A stretch of DNA of 5,518 nucleotides from Candidatus Colwellbacteria bacterium GWA2_46_10 (GCA_001817635.1 MHIS01000007.1:1-5518); one strand, 5' to 3'. Positions 1-5,467 are shown, numbered from the stretch's first letter. A program made the numbers and translations. Notes: generated from the letters alone by a model not told the origin.

Positions 1-34
1 TGCGCTTACTGGGCTGATAGGTTCTCTTTGGCAT
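1..34 (-). CDS. rpmH: Large ribosomal subunit protein bL34, N-terminal fragment (cut by window edge)
   Basis: Reading leftward from the ATG at 34-32, the first 11 codons give MPKRTYQPSKR, the hallmark N-terminus of bL34, a tiny basic protein of about 45 residues that packs against 23S rRNA in the large ribosomal subunit. The rest lies outside the window. An rpmH divergent from dnaA is a classic arrangement around bacterial origins and is often followed by rnpA and yidC; that continuation is inferred. No Shine-Dalgarno sequence precedes the ATG. A near-consensus promoter ends only 9 bases upstream, so the transcript is expected to be nearly leaderless. The fragment is short, but the match to the family start is essentially complete, so I am confident in the identity. 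Confidence 0.9.
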   Translation of the reverse strand, partial: MPKRTYQPSKR

Positions 35-43
35 AGCGGCGTT

Positions 44-72
44 ATTATATCCGTAAAGTTGATTTTTGTTAA
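44..72 (-). promoter_or_regulatory. Sigma-70-type promoter of rpmH
   Basis: On the minus strand the -35 hexamer TTAACA (72-67, 5 of 6 to consensus) is followed by a 17-bp spacer and a perfect -10 hexamer TATAAT (49-44). Counting the -10 as ending at -7, transcription would start near 37, leaving only about three bases before the rpmH ATG at 34. No ribosome binding site could fit, so translation would be leaderless or nearly so. Two DnaA-box-like sequences lie 10-29 bp behind the -35 (82-101), which could let DnaA influence this promoter. Confidence 0.75.
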
Positions 73-81
73 TGTTTCCCT

Positions 82-101
82 TCATCCACAGTTAATTCAC
101 A
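82..101 (+). promoter_or_regulatory. Pair of DnaA-box-like sites upstream of dnaA
   Basis: TCATCCACA at 82-90 differs from the DnaA box TTATCCACA at one position. TAATTCACA at 93-101 matches the relaxed form TTATNCACA at 8 of 9 positions. Both point the same way, and their starts are 11 bp apart, about one helical turn, so bound DnaA molecules would sit on the same face. The rpmH-dnaA spacer is a usual place for origin or autoregulatory boxes. The sites could serve oriC, dnaA autoregulation or rpmH control; the sequence alone does not decide. Confidence 0.5.
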
Positions 102-122
102 TTAGACGCATCGGAGTCCTGT

Positions 123-150
123 TTGACGAGTGAGTTTCATTCAATAAGAT
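123..150 (+). promoter_or_regulatory. Possible dnaA promoter (weak)
   Basis: TTGACG (123-128, 5 of 6 to the -35 consensus), a 16-bp spacer and TAAGAT (145-150, 4 of 6 to the -10 consensus) form the best rightward promoter I can find in the spacer. It would place the transcription start at about 157, exactly on the dnaA ATG, giving a leaderless mRNA. A GGAG at 151-154, only two bases before the ATG, is an alternative but badly spaced ribosome binding site. The -10 is poor, so this is tentative. Confidence 0.3.
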
Positions 151-156
151 GGAGTT

Positions 157-1548
157 ATGGAAAGTCAGGCTCCTGAGGTAAGTGACCTGGAACAACTGTG
201 GGGCACAGTTCTCTCGGACATAGAACTTAGAATATCTAAGCCCAACTTTTTAACCTGGCTCAAAAATAGCCGCCTCATAGAAAGCACTGAAGGATCGGCC
301 TTGGTTGCTCTTCCCAACAACTTCGCTAAGGAGTGGGTAGAGACGAAATATCATAAACTGATCTTGGGCTCTATGCGTTCCATAAACGGAACAACCAAAC
401 ACGTTGAATACATAGTTGAAGGAAGTCTTTCCCAAAGAGCTATTAACAGAAGACGTAGAGAAACCAGAGAACACCAAGATGAAAAGCAGTTGGTGTTCCA
501 GGAAATGCGCGTTGATCCAGAAACAAACCTCAACCCCAGACACACCTTGGAAACGTTTGTGGTTGGATCCTTCAACGAATTGGCATTCTCGGCCGCGCAA
601 GCGGTAATCGAGAACGTCGGTACTAAATACAATCCCCTTTTCATATATGGTGGTGTGGGGCTCGGGAAAACCCACCTGATCCAGGGTATCGGCAACGAGA
701 TCCGCAGCCGTTCCGATAACAAGGTTGGGGTAAAATACGTTTCCTCGGAAAAGTTTACCAATGATGTGCTGTGGGCCATTAGAAACCGCAGGGCGGAGGA
801 TATAAAGAATACATACCGCAACGTAGATGTCCTCATCATTGACGATATCCAATTCTTGGGAGGCAAAGAGAAGACCCAGGAAGAGTTTTTCCACACATTT
901 AACGCCCTCCACCAAAACAATAAGCAAATAATCATCTCTTCCGACCGCCCGCCGGCATCTATTGCCACACTGGAGGAACGTTTGCGCTCCCGTTTCGAAG
1001 GCGGCATGATCGCGGATATAAGCGCCCCCGAATTTGAGGCTCGCTTTGCCATCGCTAAGGCCAAGTTGCAAGAGCGAGGAGTCGAGTTGGATGACAAAAT
1101 TGTTGAGTTGGTGGCTAAAAGGGTACAAAGAAACATCCGTGAGATCGAGGGCATCCTCAATAAGCTTGTTTTCCATCAAATAACATACAAGCGCCCCTTG
1201 GATTCCGCCACTACCGAGAAAATTATCGCTGAGGTAACCGACAAGTCGGCCTCCAGGGCTACCCCCAACCAGGTGATTAAGGCCGTATCTGCGTTTTTTG
1301 AAATCTCTCCGAACGATCTAATCGGTCGTTCCCGAAATAAGGAGTATGTTGAGCCTCGCCAGATCTCAATGTATCTCCTCCGCGAACTCCTTAGTATGTC
1401 TTATCCGGACATAGCGAGTAGAATTGGCAAAAGAGATCACACTACCGCTATCTACGCCTGCAAAAAGGTGGCGGGGAATATAGATAAGAGCCCGGACTTG
1501 GGACAAAAGATTGTTTTGATCAAAGAGGATGTTAATAAATTTGGGTAA
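157..1548 (+). CDS. dnaA: Chromosomal replication initiator protein DnaA
   Basis: This 463-residue AAA+ ATPase binds DnaA boxes at oriC, oligomerises with ATP, melts DNA and loads the replicative helicase. Domain I (about 8-86) begins with the typical LEQLWGTVLSDIELRISKPNF pattern. A linker of about 40 residues, rich in Arg, Glu and Gln, forms domain II. Domain III (about 126-345) has Walker A GGVGLGKT (165-172), Walker B VLIIDD (225-230), sensor 1 SSDR (261-264), an arginine-finger segment LRSRF (276-280, R279) and sensor 2 NIREIEG (326-332, R328). Domain IV (about 365-463) carries the DNA-binding signature, with R391, R401 and GKRDHTT (424-430). The 'FEGGM' after the arginine finger replaces the commoner 'F(G/E)WGL'. 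The ATG at 157 is the first start codon after an in-frame stop at 145-147. The protein is complete, with a length normal for the family. Confidence 0.98.
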   Translation: MESQAPEVSDLEQLWGTVLSDIELRISKPNFLTWLKNSRLIESTEGSALVALPNNFAKEWVETKYHKLILGSMRSINGTTKHVEYIVEGSLSQRAINRRRRETREHQDEKQLVFQEMRVDPETNLNPRHTLETFVVGSFNELAFSAAQAVIENVGTKYNPLFIYGGVGLGKTHLIQGIGNEIRSRSDNKVGVKYVSSEKFTNDVLWAIRNRRAEDIKNTYRNVDVLIIDDIQFLGGKEKTQEEFFHTFNALHQNNKQIIISSDRPPASIATLEERLRSRFEGGMIADISAPEFEARFAIAKAKLQERGVELDDKIVELVAKRVQRNIREIEGILNKLVFHQITYKRPLDSATTEKIIAEVTDKSASRATPNQVIKAVSAFFEISPNDLIGRSRNKEYVEPRQISMYLLRELLSMSYPDIASRIGKRDHTTAIYACKKVAGNIDKSPDLGQKIVLIKEDVNKFG

Positions 1549-1611
1549 AAATTGTTAAGTTTTTATGGAGCATCTGTATAAAATAAATAGCCTTGGGGGG
1601 ATAAGATCAAG

Positions 1612-1692
1612 TGGGGCGGAAGTTAATCCCGCTCCTGCCCACAGGGTGTTAAATCAAGAAAAGCGAAATTCGGTAGGGGGCATGGGGCGGAA
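1612..1692 (+). repeat. Direct repeat TGGGGCGGAA, two copies
   Basis: TGGGGCGGAA occurs at 1612-1621 and again at 1683-1692, 71 bp start to start. The first copy also forms the left arm of a 7-bp stem with one G-T pair (GGGGCGG 1613-1619 against CCGCTCC 1629-1635, 9-base loop). The stem has no T-tract, so it does not look like a terminator. An exact 10-mer repeated within the suspected origin suggests a binding site, but I recognise no known protein site in it. Confidence 0.5.
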
Positions 1693-1723
1693 CGAAGATC
1701 TTCCACATATTAACAGCCCCTAC
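1673..1723 (+). repeat. Inverted repeat GTAGGGG / CCCCTAC around the origin core
   Basis: GTAGGGG at 1673-1679 is the exact reverse complement of CCCCTAC at 1717-1723, with 37 bases between. The interval contains the second TGGGGCGGAA copy, a perfect 10-bp palindrome GAAGATCTTC (1694-1703) and the DnaA-box-like site. The right arm includes the first CTA triplet. A seven-base match over this distance could arise by chance, so its functional meaning is uncertain. Confidence 0.35.
1699..1707 (+). promoter_or_regulatory. DnaA-box-like site next to the unwinding element
   Basis: TCTTCCACA matches the DnaA box TTATCCACA at 7 of 9 positions and keeps the TCCACA core. It points toward dnaN and toward the CTA triplets, the orientation expected for the box that loads DnaA onto the unwinding strand. 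It overlaps the palindrome GAAGATCTTC (1694-1703). On its own the match is weak; its position makes it credible. Confidence 0.45.
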
Positions 1724-1740
1724 TACTATCTATATAAATC
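1716..1740 (+). other. Candidate DnaA-trio unwinding element (GC patch, CTA triplets, AT-rich tail)
   Basis: GCCC (1716-1719) is followed by CTA-CTA-CTA (1720-1728) and then an AT-rich run to the dnaN start. Read on the minus strand this is 3'-GAT-GAT-GAT-5', the repeat bound by the DnaA filament as single-stranded DNA in the basal unwinding system described for Bacillus subtilis. A DnaA-box-like site in the matching orientation ends 12 bases upstream. Order, polarity and location before dnaN all fit. The triplet pattern breaks after three units, and nothing here measures function. Confidence 0.55.
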
Positions 1741-2847
1741 ATGAAAGTAATTATCTTAAAGAGTAATCTCAAATCCGGATTAGATGTTGTGGGAAGGGGG
1801 GTGGGAACAACCACTAATTTGCCTGTTCTAGGAACAGTGCTTCTTGAGGCTCGCAACAACCAAATCAAACTATCCACCACCAACCTCGAGTTGGCCACAA
1901 CCAAAATCGTTTTTGGGAAAATCATTGAAGAGGGGGAAATTGCCGTATCTTTTTCCACGCTATCCGGAATAGTCAACAACATATCGAGCGAAAGGGTTAA
2001 TCTCGAAGTAAAAAATATCAACCTCATAATAAAAACGGACAACTACGACGCTCGCATTCAAGGGCTCGACACAAAGGATTTCCCAATAATTCCAACTATC
2101 AAAGATAAGAAAGAGTATCTCGAGATTCAGGGAGAGCTACTAAAGAGCGCACTGCAAAAAACCACCATGGCGGTGGAGGTATCGGACCTGCGTCCGGAGA
2201 TCGGAGGCCTTCTTTTTGCAGTTGAGCCAACGGGAATCAAGATCGTAGGCACGGATAGTTTCCGTCTCGCCGAGGCCACCCTCTCGGGTAAGCAAATCAA
2301 AAATACTTTTTCCAAGGGGCTTATGATTACTATTCCTCTCAGAGCCGCCCAAGAGCTCTCTCGCATCATTGAGGATAAAGAGAGTGTGCAGATATACACG
2401 GACGAGACCCAAATCCTTTTCCAAACAGAGAGTTTTTCTATGGTCTCCCGCCTAGTGGAGGGCAAGTTTCCGGACTACAAAGCTATTATTCCGAAAAGTA
2501 TTGAGAACAGCGTTGTGGTGGACAGAGAAGAGCTTATCAATGGGCTCAAGCTTACAAGCTCCTTCTCGGGAAGAAACAGCGAAGTGACATTACGCATCAA
2601 AGACAAAAAAACTTTGGAAATTTTCTCAAGCGACAGCTCCATAGGGGAGAATAAATTCTTACTTCCAGTTAAGGCCGACGGTCAAGACATGGAGATTATC
2701 TTCAACTGGCAATTTCTCTTGAGCGGGGTTAGGGGAGGCCAAAGCAAGAATGTCATTTTGGGGTTAAACGGCGAAGAACACCCCGCAATTATTAAATCAC
2801 CGGAAGAGGCTGGGTATTTCTATATCCTGATGCCCATCAAGCCCTAG
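1741..2847 (+). CDS. dnaN: DNA polymerase III subunit beta (sliding clamp)
   Basis: This 368-residue protein forms the ring that tethers DNA polymerase III to DNA and serves as a docking hub for repair and replication factors. The usual three clamp folds span about 1-120, 128-245 and 247-368. Recognisable motifs are LPVLGTVLLEA (27-37), TNLELA (47-52), RPEIGGLLF (151-159), TDSFRLAE (171-178), SRLVEGKFPDYKAIIP (236-251) and the C-terminal YILMPIKP (361-368), which lies beside the peptide-binding pocket in known clamps. Length is normal. The ATG at 1741 fits the family N-terminus, but no Shine-Dalgarno sequence precedes it; the leader is the candidate unwinding element. It follows dnaA after 192 bp and may be co-transcribed. 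Its TAG stop overlaps that of the convergent PBP gene. Confidence 0.97.
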   Translation: MKVIILKSNLKSGLDVVGRGVGTTTNLPVLGTVLLEARNNQIKLSTTNLELATTKIVFGKIIEEGEIAVSFSTLSGIVNNISSERVNLEVKNINLIIKTDNYDARIQGLDTKDFPIIPTIKDKKEYLEIQGELLKSALQKTTMAVEVSDLRPEIGGLLFAVEPTGIKIVGTDSFRLAEATLSGKQIKNTFSKGLMITIPLRAAQELSRIIEDKESVQIYTDETQILFQTESFSMVSRLVEGKFPDYKAIIPKSIENSVVVDREELINGLKLTSSFSGRNSEVTLRIKDKKTLEIFSSDSSIGENKFLLPVKADGQDMEIIFNWQFLLSGVRGGQSKNVILGLNGEEHPAIIKSPEEAGYFYILMPIKP

Positions 2848-5216
2848 AAGAAAACGATTATCTCGCTAGATTGAGAATTGCCGTCCTCATCCTCCGCCTC
2901 TATCTTGATGCGACTCTGGAGAGCGCCGCTGCCAACCATACTTTCTTTGATCGTTAGCGATTTTCCAAAATCCCCGGAGTAGTTAGCCTTAGGAGAGTTG
3001 TCTAGAAAAACCCTGGCGGCGGTGATGTTGTTCTCACTCGAAACTTTGGCGCGCAAGGTAAAGGCCTGGTTAACTTTATCGCCATTATCGGGCGTCATAA
3101 ATTCTATGTTTAGCTCTCCACTTACACTTGATTCAACCCCAAGCTTAACTTTTGGAAAACGAGTCGGTTCGGGGTTGGAGGCAAGCCACGCTCTGATACC
3201 AGCTTCCCACAAGGGATATTGGGAGTCCCCTTGGCGTCCCAGGTAATACAAAACACTATGATACTCCCCCTCTATCATCTCTCCGTTCAAGATAGGCAAA
3301 TTCCCAACCACCGGATCGGGGGGATTGAAGTATTCAACCGGTAACGCGGGAAGAGCTCGCGACATAAACGAGTGCCACATAGGGACGGCGGCCAAAAGAC
3401 TGGTTCCTCCTTGTCCTAACGGTTGACGGTTATTGTTGCCCGCCCACACCCCAGCTACTAGATTGGGGGTGTATCCAAACGTCCAAGCGTCCACGTAGTC
3501 GTTAGTGGTACCAGTTTTTAGGGCTACTTGGTATCCGGGCACTTGGGTAAGGGGGAGGCTTGCCGTGAACAGCCCGGAGCGCAACTCTACGCTCGAGAGA
3601 ATATTGTTGATTAATCTCGGGTATTGGGGGTCTACTACTTGCTTCCCTTCGTCCTTATACTCCTCCAGAACCTTACCCTTAGAATCTTCCACCTTGAGTA
3701 TGAAAACGGGCTTGTGGTATGTGCCCTCGGTAGCCAATACGCCGTATGCGCCCAAAAGTTCAACCATGCGTACTTCCCCACCCCCCAAAACCAAGGACAA
3801 ACCGAAGCGATTTGGATCATCAAAGGTAGTTATCCCAAAACGGAGAGCGTTATCCATCGTTCTCTCAAGGCCAGCAAGGTAAAGAGTTTCAACGGAGGGG
3901 ACGTTGATGGACTGAGAGAGTCCCTCAGCCATAGTTACTGGCCCCCTAAAGCGCAAATCAAAGTTGTGAGGGCTGTAGCAATTGGGCGGGCACGCAACCG
4001 AGAACTCTGTTTTTACGTCCCAAAGAATAGTTTTTGGGGTAAATCCATTTTGAAATGCGGTTAGGTAGGCAAAGGGCTTAAATGATGATCCGGGTTGGCG
4101 CAATCCCTGGAGCGCGACATTAAAATTACCCTCAAAGGCACAGCTTACACCCTCCGTACATCCTTCTGGTTCTGGGTCTGCAAAATAGTCGCGGGAGCCC
4201 ACCATCGCTAATATCTGACCGGTCTTTGGGTCCATAGCCAAGAGCGCTCCGTTGTGTCCACCAGCCACTTCCTTGTTATGCTCCACATTGGTTTTTACGG
4301 CGTCCTCGGCGATTTGCTGCATCTCCCAGTCAAGGGTCGTTGTTACCTTGAGCCCTCCCGTGCGCAAAGCATCTTCTCCGTATTTATCGCGCAAATATTC
4401 TTGGACGGTGATGGCAAAGTGGGGAGCCCTAATACCCATTTCTGACTGGGGTTGGATTTCTGGGAGGTCCTCGGGAACACTCGCGGATTGTTGTTCGTCC
4501 ACATATCCCAACTCCTTCATGCGGCTCACGATGAAATTTTTGCGGTTTTTTAAATCATCTCTATGAGATCCCCACGGGGAGTAGTAGCTGGGGGCTTTGG
4601 GTAGAGCGGCCAGAGTTGCCGCTTCATTTAGATTGATCTCGCTGGCGGGTTTGTTGAAGTAGGCTATGGACGCAGACTCTATTCCGTAAATGGTTGGGCC
4701 GTAAGGAACCTGGTTCAAGTAAAAATTTAAAATATCATCTTTGGAGTATCTTTGCTCCAACTTCACCGCTAAAACAGCTTCCCTCAACTTGCGAGTAATC
4801 GTTCTCTCTGGAGTAAGAAAGGTATTTTTTGCTAGTTGTTGGGTAATTGTAGATCCCCCCTGGACCACCCTTCCCTTAACAACATCCACCAAAATGGCAC
4901 GCACCAATCCTCTCCAGTCAAACGCACCGTGATTGTAAAAAGAATCATCTTCCATACTCAAAGTAGCCTGGCGCATAATGTCAGGAATGTTATCAGCCGG
5001 GACAACGGTACGCTTCTCATCTTTGTATATCTCATAGAAAAGCACCTCGCCCTTGCGGTCATATAGCTTGGTTGACTCGGGGATATTTAGATTGGTTAGG
5101 TCCTCCGCTTCGGGGAGCTCTGTGGAAAAGTAAATGTAGCCTAGATACAAGACGCCCAAAGCAAAAAGGATACTACCAACCTGGAGAACTTTCTTTTTAT
5201 CCCAATGGCGGAACAT
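2844..5216 (-). CDS. Class A penicillin-binding protein (PBP1A family, glycosyltransferase/transpeptidase)
   Basis: This 790-residue bifunctional enzyme polymerises lipid II into glycan strands and cross-links their peptides outside the cytoplasmic membrane. A basic N-terminus (RHWDKKK) precedes one membrane helix (about 10-30), predicting an N-in, C-out anchor. The GT51 domain (about 45-235) shows catalytic E89 in MEDDSFYNHGAFDW, QGGSTITQQLAKN (119-131) and YSKDDILNFYLNQVPYG (157-173). The transpeptidase domain (about 315-620) has nucleophile S377 with K380 in PGSSFKP, SIN (436-438) and KTGT (567-570). All catalytic motifs are intact. C353/C359 and C409/C413 flank the active-site start and could pair outside the cell. 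Residues of about 685-790 form a beta-rich tail resembling an Ig-like domain. AAGGA (5225-5221), four bases before the ATG, supports this start. Confidence 0.95.
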   Translation of the reverse strand: MFRHWDKKKVLQVGSILFALGVLYLGYIYFSTELPEAEDLTNLNIPESTKLYDRKGEVLFYEIYKDEKRTVVPADNIPDIMRQATLSMEDDSFYNHGAFDWRGLVRAILVDVVKGRVVQGGSTITQQLAKNTFLTPERTITRKLREAVLAVKLEQRYSKDDILNFYLNQVPYGPTIYGIESASIAYFNKPASEINLNEAATLAALPKAPSYYSPWGSHRDDLKNRKNFIVSRMKELGYVDEQQSASVPEDLPEIQPQSEMGIRAPHFAITVQEYLRDKYGEDALRTGGLKVTTTLDWEMQQIAEDAVKTNVEHNKEVAGGHNGALLAMDPKTGQILAMVGSRDYFADPEPEGCTEGVSCAFEGNFNVALQGLRQPGSSFKPFAYLTAFQNGFTPKTILWDVKTEFSVACPPNCYSPHNFDLRFRGPVTMAEGLSQSINVPSVETLYLAGLERTMDNALRFGITTFDDPNRFGLSLVLGGGEVRMVELLGAYGVLATEGTYHKPVFILKVEDSKGKVLEEYKDEGKQVVDPQYPRLINNILSSVELRSGLFTASLPLTQVPGYQVALKTGTTNDYVDAWTFGYTPNLVAGVWAGNNNRQPLGQGGTSLLAAVPMWHSFMSRALPALPVEYFNPPDPVVGNLPILNGEMIEGEYHSVLYYLGRQGDSQYPLWEAGIRAWLASNPEPTRFPKVKLGVESSVSGELNIEFMTPDNGDKVNQAFTLRAKVSSENNITAARVFLDNSPKANYSGDFGKSLTIKESMVGSGALQSRIKIEAEDEDGNSQSSEIIVFF

Positions 5217-5220
5217 ATCG

Positions 5221-5256
5221 TCCTTATATTCTAAAACAAAGCCGCCCTATTGTGGA
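5221..5256 (-). promoter_or_regulatory. PBP ribosome binding site with a possible overlapping promoter
   Basis: AAGGA at 5225-5221 lies four bases before the PBP ATG and is the clearest Shine-Dalgarno sequence in the window. Only 16 bases separate the ATG from the upstream terminator stem, so any dedicated promoter must overlap the hairpin. The best candidate is TCCACA (5256-5251, 4 of 6), a 17-bp spacer and TAGAAT (5233-5228, 5 of 6). TATAAG (5228-5223, 5 of 6) is another possible -10, without a -35. The ribosome site is likely; the promoter is speculative. Confidence 0.35.
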
Positions 5257-5269
5257 GCGGCTTTGTTTT
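5233..5269 (-). terminator. Rho-independent terminator after the acidic gene
   Basis: AAAACAAAGCCGC (5233-5245) and GCGGCTTTGTTTT (5257-5269) are perfect reverse complements: a 13-bp stem around an 11-base loop. Read leftward, the GC-rich core is followed by TTTGTTTT, a good U-tract. The hairpin begins 8 bases after the stop codon of the acidic gene, so it should end that transcript. Because the stem flanks are symmetric (A-rich and T-rich), it could also stop rightward transcription. Confidence 0.85.
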
Positions 5270-5277
5270 GGGCTAGG

Positions 5278-5430
5278 TTAGACTTCTATATCTACATCGT
5301 CTACCTCATCATCATCGTCTGTTTCCTCTTCGTCATCTTTCTTCGGGACAACCTTGTCTGGGTCTAGACCATCGTCTTCGCCACCGCCAAAGTCACTATC
5401 TTGAAGAAGAATTTCTTCCTTGAACTCCAT
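5278..5430 (-). CDS. Hypothetical very acidic 50-residue protein
   Basis: The product is unrecognised. It starts MEFKEEILLQDSDFGGGEDD, continues through a short PDKVVPKK segment (24-31) and ends in an Asp/Glu-dominated tail (32-50). By my count 24 of 50 residues are Asp or Glu and four are Lys, with no Cys, no membrane segment and no signal peptide, so it should be a soluble and probably disordered polyanion. A strong terminator 8 bases after the TAA supports a real transcript ending here. No Shine-Dalgarno sequence precedes the ATG. The frame stays open upstream to the window edge (29 codons without ATG, GTG or TTG), so this could instead be the acidic tail of a longer protein. A DNA-mimic or basic-protein partner role is only a guess. 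Confidence 0.6.
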   Translation of the reverse strand: MEFKEEILLQDSDFGGGEDDGLDPDKVVPKKDDEEETDDDDEVDDVDIEV

Positions 5431-5467
5431 ATTGTTAAATGGTTGTGAAAACGACCTTTTGAGGACA

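Larger units (their letters stand above)
1549..1740 (+). other. dnaA-dnaN intergenic region, candidate oriC
   Basis: I see no gene in these 192 bases. In order they hold an AT-rich stretch right after dnaA (about 1549-1590), a six-G run followed by ATAAG (1595-1605; 1596-1604 matches the reverse DnaA box TGTGGATAA at 7 of 9), two copies of TGGGGCGGAA, a hairpin at 1613-1635, a DnaA-box-like site at 1699-1707 and CTA triplets running into AT-rich DNA up to the dnaN ATG. In many bacteria the unwinding site lies in this same gap. No T-tailed terminator is visible, so dnaA transcripts may continue into dnaN. The oriC assignment is inference from position plus motifs. Confidence 0.65.

Noticed and set aside
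43..48. TATTAT as a rightward -10 for dnaA
   Set aside because: No -35 at an acceptable distance (TTGGCA at 28-33 leaves only 9 bp); the same bases form a perfect -10 on the minus strand for rpmH.
149..181. Ten-codon out-of-frame open frame overlapping the dnaA start, as a leader peptide
   Set aside because: No ribosome binding site of its own and no attenuator-like structure; chance is the simpler explanation.
250..1179. Long minus-strand open frames (250-1179 and 351-1160) opposite dnaA
   Set aside because: They lie wholly antisense to an unmistakable dnaA, have no recognisable motif or ribosome site, and come from its codon pattern.
1613..1635. Hairpin after dnaA as a terminator
   Set aside because: The stem contains a G-T pair and is followed by TGCCCACAGG, not a T-tract, so termination is unlikely.
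1710..2042. Minus-strand 110-codon open frame over the start of dnaN
   Set aside because: Antisense to conserved dnaN and covering the candidate unwinding element; no family resemblance.
3624..4064. Plus-strand 146-codon open frame inside the PBP gene
   Set aside because: Antisense to the transpeptidase domain, whose motifs are all intact on the other strand; no independent support.
5072..5281. Plus-strand 69-codon open frame across the PBP start and the terminator
   Set aside because: It crosses a strong hairpin terminator and the PBP N-terminus, and its sequence is low-quality and unrecognised.
5298..5320. ATC-rich repeat as a microsatellite or trio-like element
   Set aside because: It is explained by Asp codons in the acidic tail of the mini-gene and has no DnaA box beside it.
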